From the NCBI RefSeq assembly GCF_003963535.1, contig NZ_CP034539.1, forward strand, positions 6,944,001 through 7,008,000: a stretch of 64,000 nt of DNA, given 5' to 3'. Below, piece after piece: positions 59,727-64,000 of this stretch. The translations under genes and the position numbers were made by a program. The stretch's first letter is position 1. Every line of letters starts with the position of its first letter. The DNA comes from Streptomyces cyaneochromogenes. GTDB lineage: Bacteria > Actinomycetota > Actinomycetes > Streptomycetales > Streptomycetaceae. A model generated the notes under the pieces. That model worked only from the letters and a program-made list of their open reading frames with translations, made no database searches and was not told the origin of the DNA.

Positions 59727-61849
59727 TTTGTGGGTGACCCTCCGATCTGCGGGGTGGACGGTCGCAGAACACGAAAGATGTGCGCGGGCTCGCGGCCCGG
59801 CTCAAGGCGCACATAGTTGGTCCTGCCCCAGTGATAGGTCTCGCCGGTGAGCTCGTCGCGCACCGGCACCGACTCGTGCCAGTCCAGGCCGAGTTGCGGC
59901 ATGTCCAACGAGACCGTGGCCTCCTGGGTGTGGTGGGGGTCGAGGTTGGCGACCACCAGAACCGTGTTCGATCCCTGCCGTTTGGAGTAGGCGATGAGGG
60001 CGTCGTTGTCCACGTGATGGAAGTGCAGATCGCGCAGCTGCCGCAGGGCGGGGTTCGCGCGCCGGACGGCGTTGAGCTTGGTGAGGAGCGGCGTGATCGT
60101 ACGTCCCTCCCGTTCGGCGGTTTCCCAGTCGCGGGGGCGCAGCTGGTATTTCTCCGAGTGGAGGTACTCCTCGCTGCCGTTGCGCAGGGGGGTGTTCTCG
60201 CACAGTTCGTAGCCGCTGTAGATGCCCCAGGTGGGGGAGAGGGTGGCGGCGAGGACGGCGCGGACCTCGAAGGCGGGGCGGCCGCCGTTCTGGAGGTAGG
60301 CGTGCAGGATGTCGGGGGTGTTGACGAAGAAGTTCGGCCGCATGTAGGCCGCCGCCTCACCCGACAGCTCCGTCAGGTACTCGGTGAGTTCCTGTTTGGT
60401 GTTGCGCCAGGTGAAGTAGGTGTAGGACTGCTGGAAGCCGATCTGGGCCAGGGTGTGCATCATCGCCGGGCGGGTGAAGGCCTCGGCGAGGAAGATGACG
60501 TCGGGGTCGGTGCGGTTGATGTCGGCGATCACCCGCTGCCAGAAGACGACCGGTTTGGTGTGCGGATTGTCCACGCGGAAGATCCGCACCCCGTGGTCCA
60601 TCCAGTGCCGCAGGACGCGCAGCGTCTCTGCGGTCAGGCCGTCCATGTCGGCGTCGAAGGCGATGGGGTAGATGTCCTGGTACTTCTTCGGCGGGTTCTC
60701 GGCGTAGGCGATGGTGCCGTCGGGGCGGTGGTGGAACCACTCGGGGTGTTTGTGGACCCAGGGGTGGTCGGGCGAGCACTGCAGGGCGAAGTCGAGGGCG
60801 ATCTCCAGGCCGAGTTCCCGCGCGGCGGCCACGAAGGCGTCGAAGTCCTCGAGGGTGCCGAGGTCGGGGTGGACGGCGTCGTGGCCGCCTTCGGGGGAGC
60901 CGATCGCCCAGGGCACACCGACGTCGTCGGGGCCCGCGGACAGGGTGTTGTCGGGGCCCTTGCGGAAGGTGGTGCCGATGGGGTGGATGGGCGGGAGGTA
61001 GACGACGTCGAAGCCCATCGCGGCGATCGCGGGCAGCCGGCGGGCGGCGGTGGTGAAGGTGCCGTGCGGCTGCTCGGGGGTGCCTTCGGAGCGGGGGAAG
61101 AACTCGTACCAGGAGCCGTACAGGGCCCGTTCGCGTTCGACCAGCAGGGGCAGCGGGTCCGACACGGTGACCAGGTCCCGCAGCGGATACCGCCCCAACA
61201 CCGCGTCCACCTCGGGCGTCGACGCGGCCGCCAACCGCCAGGCGGCCGGGCGGCTCTCGTCCCGCAGCGCCTCCACGGCGGCGGCGATCACCTGCTCGCC
61301 CTGACCCTCGGGCACTCCGGCGGCCGCACGCTCGTACAGCCGCGCGCCCTCCTCCAGGACGAGGTCGGTGTCCATCCCGGCCGGGATCTTGATCTGCGCG
61401 TGGTGCCGCCAGGTGGCGACCGGATCGCCCCAGGCCTCGACCCGGTACGTCCAGTGGCCGGGCTCGCCGGCGGTGACGTCGGCGCCCCAGCGGTCGGTGC
61501 CCGGGGCGAGTTCGCGCATCGGCGTCCACGGGCCGGGGCGGCCGTCCGGGCCGGTCAGCACGACATTGGCGGCTACGGCGTCATGGCCCTCGCGGAACAC
61601 GGTCGCCGAGATCTCGAAGGTCTCGCCGGTCACCGCCTTCGCGGGCCTGCGCCCGTGCTGGACGATCGGGCGGACGTCGAGGACGGGTATGCGCCCGACG
61701 CCGCCGGCCGTGTCGCGCGCGGGGGGTCGCTCCGCGGCGGGCGGTCCGGTGTCGGCGGTGACGGCGCGGGGGATGGGGGGTGCTTCGGTGCGGGACGTCG
61801 GGGGTGAGGACGTCAGGGGTGAGGTCGACTGGTGGTGCATGGCGGGCAT
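59723..61849 (-). CDS. glgE: alpha-1,4-glucan:maltose-1-phosphate maltosyltransferase
   Basis: The ATG at 61849 has AGGAG five bases upstream and gives 708 residues; the first 45 are Ser/Pro/Thr-rich and poorly conserved. GlgE extends alpha-1,4-glucan with maltosyl units from maltose-1-phosphate. Family features are the N-terminal GRIPVLDVRPIVQHGRRPAKAV, VVYLPPIHPIGTTFRKGPDN, the long helical insert, the nucleophile loop VRIFRVDNPHTKPVVFW with its Asp, the acid/base FLAEAFTRPAMMH, and QLRPRDWE near the end. GlgE is distinguished from other GH13 enzymes by FRKGPDNTLSAG. It is the first gene of the four-gene set; its leader contains tandem GGTCCTGCG repeats. Confidence 0.96.
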
Positions 61850-61900
61850 GACCGCTCCTGTCCGCGTCAACGTGGGTGGGCGGATGGCTGTGGGGAGGTG

Positions 61901-61970
61901 GGTCCTGCGGGGTCCTGCGGGGGTGCTGCGAGGTCCTGCGTGGTGCTGTGGGGTCCTGCGTGGTGGTGCG
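61901..61970. repeat. Short imperfect repeats upstream of glgE
   Basis: GGTCCTGCG occurs four times (61901, 61911, 61932 and 61952) with GGTGCTG/GGTGGTG spacers in the 299-bp glgE-protease spacer. On the glgE strand this is a C-rich leader. The promoter was not identified; the AT-rich stretch around 62055-62080 is its likely place. Confidence 0.7.
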
Positions 61971-62091
61971 GGGTGTTTCCCCGGTGCGCCCGGGGGCGCA
62001 CGGGTGGGGTGTACCGCTGGAGCCTTCCCACCCTATTCGGGTGGGCAATCCGGCACTTTGTTAACTACTCACGCGTATGTCTACGCACAAG

Positions 62092-62122
62092 ACCGGCCCC
62101 GTTCCACAGGAACGGGGCCGGT
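62092..62122 (-). terminator. Terminator of the subtilase gene
   Basis: A perfect 14-bp stem (ACCGGCCCCGTTCC and complement) with an ACA loop, followed on the minus strand by TCTTGTG, lies 26 bp after the protease stop. It insulates the downstream glgE promoter region. Confidence 0.9.
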
Positions 62123-62148
62123 ACCCGCACTTCGCCGGGAAGAGACCG

Positions 62149-63351
62149 CTACGAGCCCGGTACCTGCAGGAGTTTGTTCGGCGAGCCGAGCCCGCGCCCG
62201 GAGACCTTGCCGGACACGGCCTGGGCCACCAGCGCCTTGGACACCTGTGCGGGACGCGCCTTGGGATGGTCGGCCAGATAGAGCGCGGCCACGCCCGCCA
62301 CGTGCGGCGACGCCATCGACGTACCCGAGTAGGTCGCCTTGCTCGTGTCGCTCGCGTAGGACGCCGACGTGATCCCGACACCCGGGGCGAACAGGTCCAG
62401 CGCCGAGCCGAAGTTGGAGAAGCTCGCCTTGGCGTCCTTCTTGTCGGTGGCGCCGACGGTGATGGCCTCCTTCACCGCCGCGGGGGAGTAGAGCCCCGCC
62501 GGCAACCCGTCGTTGCCCGCGGCCACCGTGTAGGTGACGCCGGACGCGATGGAGTTGCGTACGGCGGCGTCCAGCTGCGCGTTCCGGTAGCCGCCGAGGC
62601 TGAGGTTGGCGACGGCCGGCTTCTTGGCGTGCCTGGTCACCCAGTCGATGCCCGCGATGACATCGGCGGTGGTGCCGCCACCGGCGTTGTCGAGGACCCG
62701 TACGGCGACGACCTTGGCGTTCTTGGCGACGCCGTACTTGCTGCCCGCGATGGTGCCGGCGACATGGGTGCCGTGGCCGTTGCCGTCACTCGCGGTCCTG
62801 TCGTCGCCGACGAAGTCCCAGCCGTAGCTCGCCCGGCCGCCGAAGTCCTTGTGCGAGATGCGGATGCCGGTGTCGATCACGTAGACCGTCGCGCCGGTGC
62901 CCGCGGACTCCGGCCAGGTGTAGCTGTTGTCCAGCGGAAGGTTGGCCTGATCGATGCGGTCGAGCCCCCAGGACGGCGGATTCTTCTGGCTGTGGTCCAG
63001 GGTCACGCGGGTGTCCTGGACGACCGAGGCGACGCGGGAGTCCGCCGCGAGCCGCTTGGCCTGTCTCTCGTCGGCCCGGATGGCATAGCCGTTGAGGACG
63101 GTGCCGTAGGTGTGGCTTATTTTCGCCCCGTACTTCTCGGCGAGACTCTTTCCCGCCGCCGACGGAGCCTTCGTTCCCCCCTTGAGTGTCACCACGTAAC
63201 TGCCACCGACGGAGCCGGGTTCCCCGGCGCCGAGTATCTGCCCCTCCGATGCGGCGTGCGCGGGCATGCCGGTGGCCGAAAGCGCGGCGACACAGGTCAC
63301 CGCGGTCAGCCCACCCGCCCAGCGCAGACGCCGTATGCGCGTCCGTGCCAT
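62149..63351 (-). CDS. Secreted subtilisin-like serine protease (S8)
   Basis: A 400-residue exported protease from the ATG at 63351. The signal peptide is RRLRWAGGLTAVTCVAALS ... PAHAAS. Residues about 45-120 form an inhibitor I9-type propeptide (GSYVVTLKGGTKAPS ... RVASVVQDTRVTL). The catalytic triad is clear: Asp in VYVIDTGIRISH, His in GNGHGTHVAGT and Ser in YSGTSMASPHVAGVAAL, with the oxyanion Asn in VAAGNDGLPAG. It should mature by self-cleavage outside the cell and degrade proteins for nutrition. It is single, between the glgE operon and glgP, both facing away or apart. Its relation to glucan metabolism is positional only. Confidence 0.95.
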   Translation of the reverse strand: MARTRIRRLRWAGGLTAVTCVAALSATGMPAHAASEGQILGAGEPGSVGGSYVVTLKGGTKAPSAAGKSLAEKYGAKISHTYGTVLNGYAIRADERQAKRLAADSRVASVVQDTRVTLDHSQKNPPSWGLDRIDQANLPLDNSYTWPESAGTGATVYVIDTGIRISHKDFGGRASYGWDFVGDDRTASDGNGHGTHVAGTIAGSKYGVAKNAKVVAVRVLDNAGGGTTADVIAGIDWVTRHAKKPAVANLSLGGYRNAQLDAAVRNSIASGVTYTVAAGNDGLPAGLYSPAAVKEAITVGATDKKDAKASFSNFGSALDLFAPGVGITSASYASDTSKATYSGTSMASPHVAGVAALYLADHPKARPAQVSKALVAQAVSGKVSGRGLGSPNKLLQVPGS

Positions 63352-63683
63352 GGTGTGAGTTCCCCTCCTCAACTCGGCGCACGGCGGCCCCGGATCGCCG
63401 GGTGCACCTGGCGTGGACCGGTGCGCCGATGTCACCCTCTCGTGAGGTGAGAAGTCGCCACAAGGACGCCTACGGGGGCGGAATCGGCCAAATCGGCCAT
63501 GGGGGATCTGTAAAGGTTGCGGCTGCTTTCGGACGAAGGTGCTCATCGCTCCTTGCTTGACAGTCACTTGATCGCCGCAAAACGCACGGTGGTTACCAAG
63601 CCCCGCATACCGATACCGTCGGGTTCGATGACGGGACCCACACCGCCGTGGGCCCCCTGCCACGCGCTGCCCTAGGTGGAACT
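63352..63683. other. 332-bp divergent intergenic region between protease and glgP
   Basis: No gene is supported. The region must hold both promoters. TTGACA at 63557 has no convincing -10 partner. GGTGGA at 63676 is the likely ribosome site of glgP. Confidence 0.5.
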
Positions 63684-64000
63684 GTGAAGGCGATCCGTCG
63701 ATTCACCGTCCGACCCGTCCTCCCCGAACCCCTCCGGCCCCTGAGCGACCTCGCGCGCAACCTGCGCTGGTCCTGGCACGCGGAGACCCGTGATCTCTTC
63801 CGGTCCGTCGATCCCGAGCGCTGGGCCTCCTCGGGACAGGACCCCGTACGGCTGCTGGGCAGCGTTCCGCCCGGGCGGCTCGCCGAGCTGGCCGAGGACC
63901 GGTCGTTTCTGCGCCGGCTGAGCGCGGCCGCGGGTGACCTCGACGACTATGTCACCGGCGGGCGCTGGTACCAGGAGCAGCCCGCCGGACTCCCCGCCGC
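63684..64000 (+). CDS. glgP: alpha-glucan phosphorylase, N-terminus only
   Basis: The GTG at 63684 opens a frame that runs off the window after 105 codons. The N-terminus VKAIRRFTVRPVLPEPLRP, then LSDLARNLRWSWHAETRDLF and FRSVDPERWASSGQDPVRLLG, is that of the actinobacterial glycogen phosphorylase type with the DUF3417 leader domain. The full protein would release glucose-1-phosphate from alpha-glucan. Its position next to the glgE operon matches what I recall from S. coelicolor and places synthesis and breakdown of storage glucan together. The pyridoxal-phosphate site lies outside the window. Confidence 0.9.
   Translation, partial: MKAIRRFTVRPVLPEPLRPLSDLARNLRWSWHAETRDLFRSVDPERWASSGQDPVRLLGSVPPGRLAELAEDRSFLRRLSAAAGDLDDYVTGGRWYQEQPAGLPA

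Overview
The window is about 64 kb of very GC-rich DNA with GTG and TTG starts, codons ending in G or C, large secreted alanine-rich proteins, a complete GlgE pathway and mycothiol-type enzymes. All of this points to a Streptomyces chromosome. From memory, the order icmA ... pyk-ackA-pta-pfkA ... dctA-like ... helR - glgB - mak - treS - glgE ... glgP resembles the SCO5413-SCO5444 region of S. coelicolor. I therefore read the window as conserved core chromosome with accessory insertions. No tRNA, rRNA, CRISPR array, transposase or integrase was seen.

Layout. (1) 1-4182 is the edge of an aromatic-polyketide-like tailoring cluster: a partial amidohydrolase/decarboxylase, an FAD aromatic hydroxylase, a cytochrome P450 with an altered I-helix, and an ABM-fold monooxygenase. 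(2) 4278-6973 holds a MarR regulator, a DUF3817 membrane protein and the large subunit of isobutyryl-CoA mutase behind a perfect 24-bp palindrome. (3) 7272-23505 is an interbacterial-conflict region. Two paralogous giant secreted proteins share an N-terminal domain and a long Ala-rich coiled coil but have unrelated C-termini. The first carries a ricin-B lectin, a Hint autoprotease and an RNase A-like toxin tip, followed by a duplicated CdiI-type immunity protein. The second ends in an unrecognised tip followed by a small candidate immunity protein with a TTG start. Between them lie a TetR regulator, a CnoX-like thioredoxin/TPR protein and a DUF6230-DUF6114-secreted protein trio. (4) 23599-29679 is central carbon metabolism: pyk, ackA and pta, with pfkA divergent from pta. 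(5) 30010-40840 mixes a HTH regulator, two NB-ARC/TPR STAND proteins, a CUT1 sugar ABC transporter and a nucleosidase that appears to be a broken-off N-terminal part of the second STAND protein. A membrane protein is transcribed divergently from the nucleosidase, and a TPR gene relic lies beyond it. (6) 40929-45037 is a CitA/CitB-like two-component system and a C4-dicarboxylate carrier. (7) 45343-53682 holds a MarR with a mycothiol-dependent-type enzyme, an AAA ATPase, an aldo-keto reductase, an SDR reductase, Lrp, MerR-thioredoxin, and a HelR-type RNA polymerase recycling helicase. (8) 53845-64000 is the glgE-treS-mak-glgB operon, a subtilase and the start of glgP.

How the parts fit. The core genes link acyl-CoA and acetate metabolism (icmA, ackA-pta), lower and upper glycolysis (pyk, pfkA), sugar and dicarboxylate uptake, and alpha-glucan/trehalose storage. 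The most interesting accessory content is the toxin/immunity pair and the nucleosidase/NB-ARC/TPR module. In that module the reading frame is split by one base, its 120-bp TPR units look recently amplified, and a decayed copy of a related TPR lies nearby.
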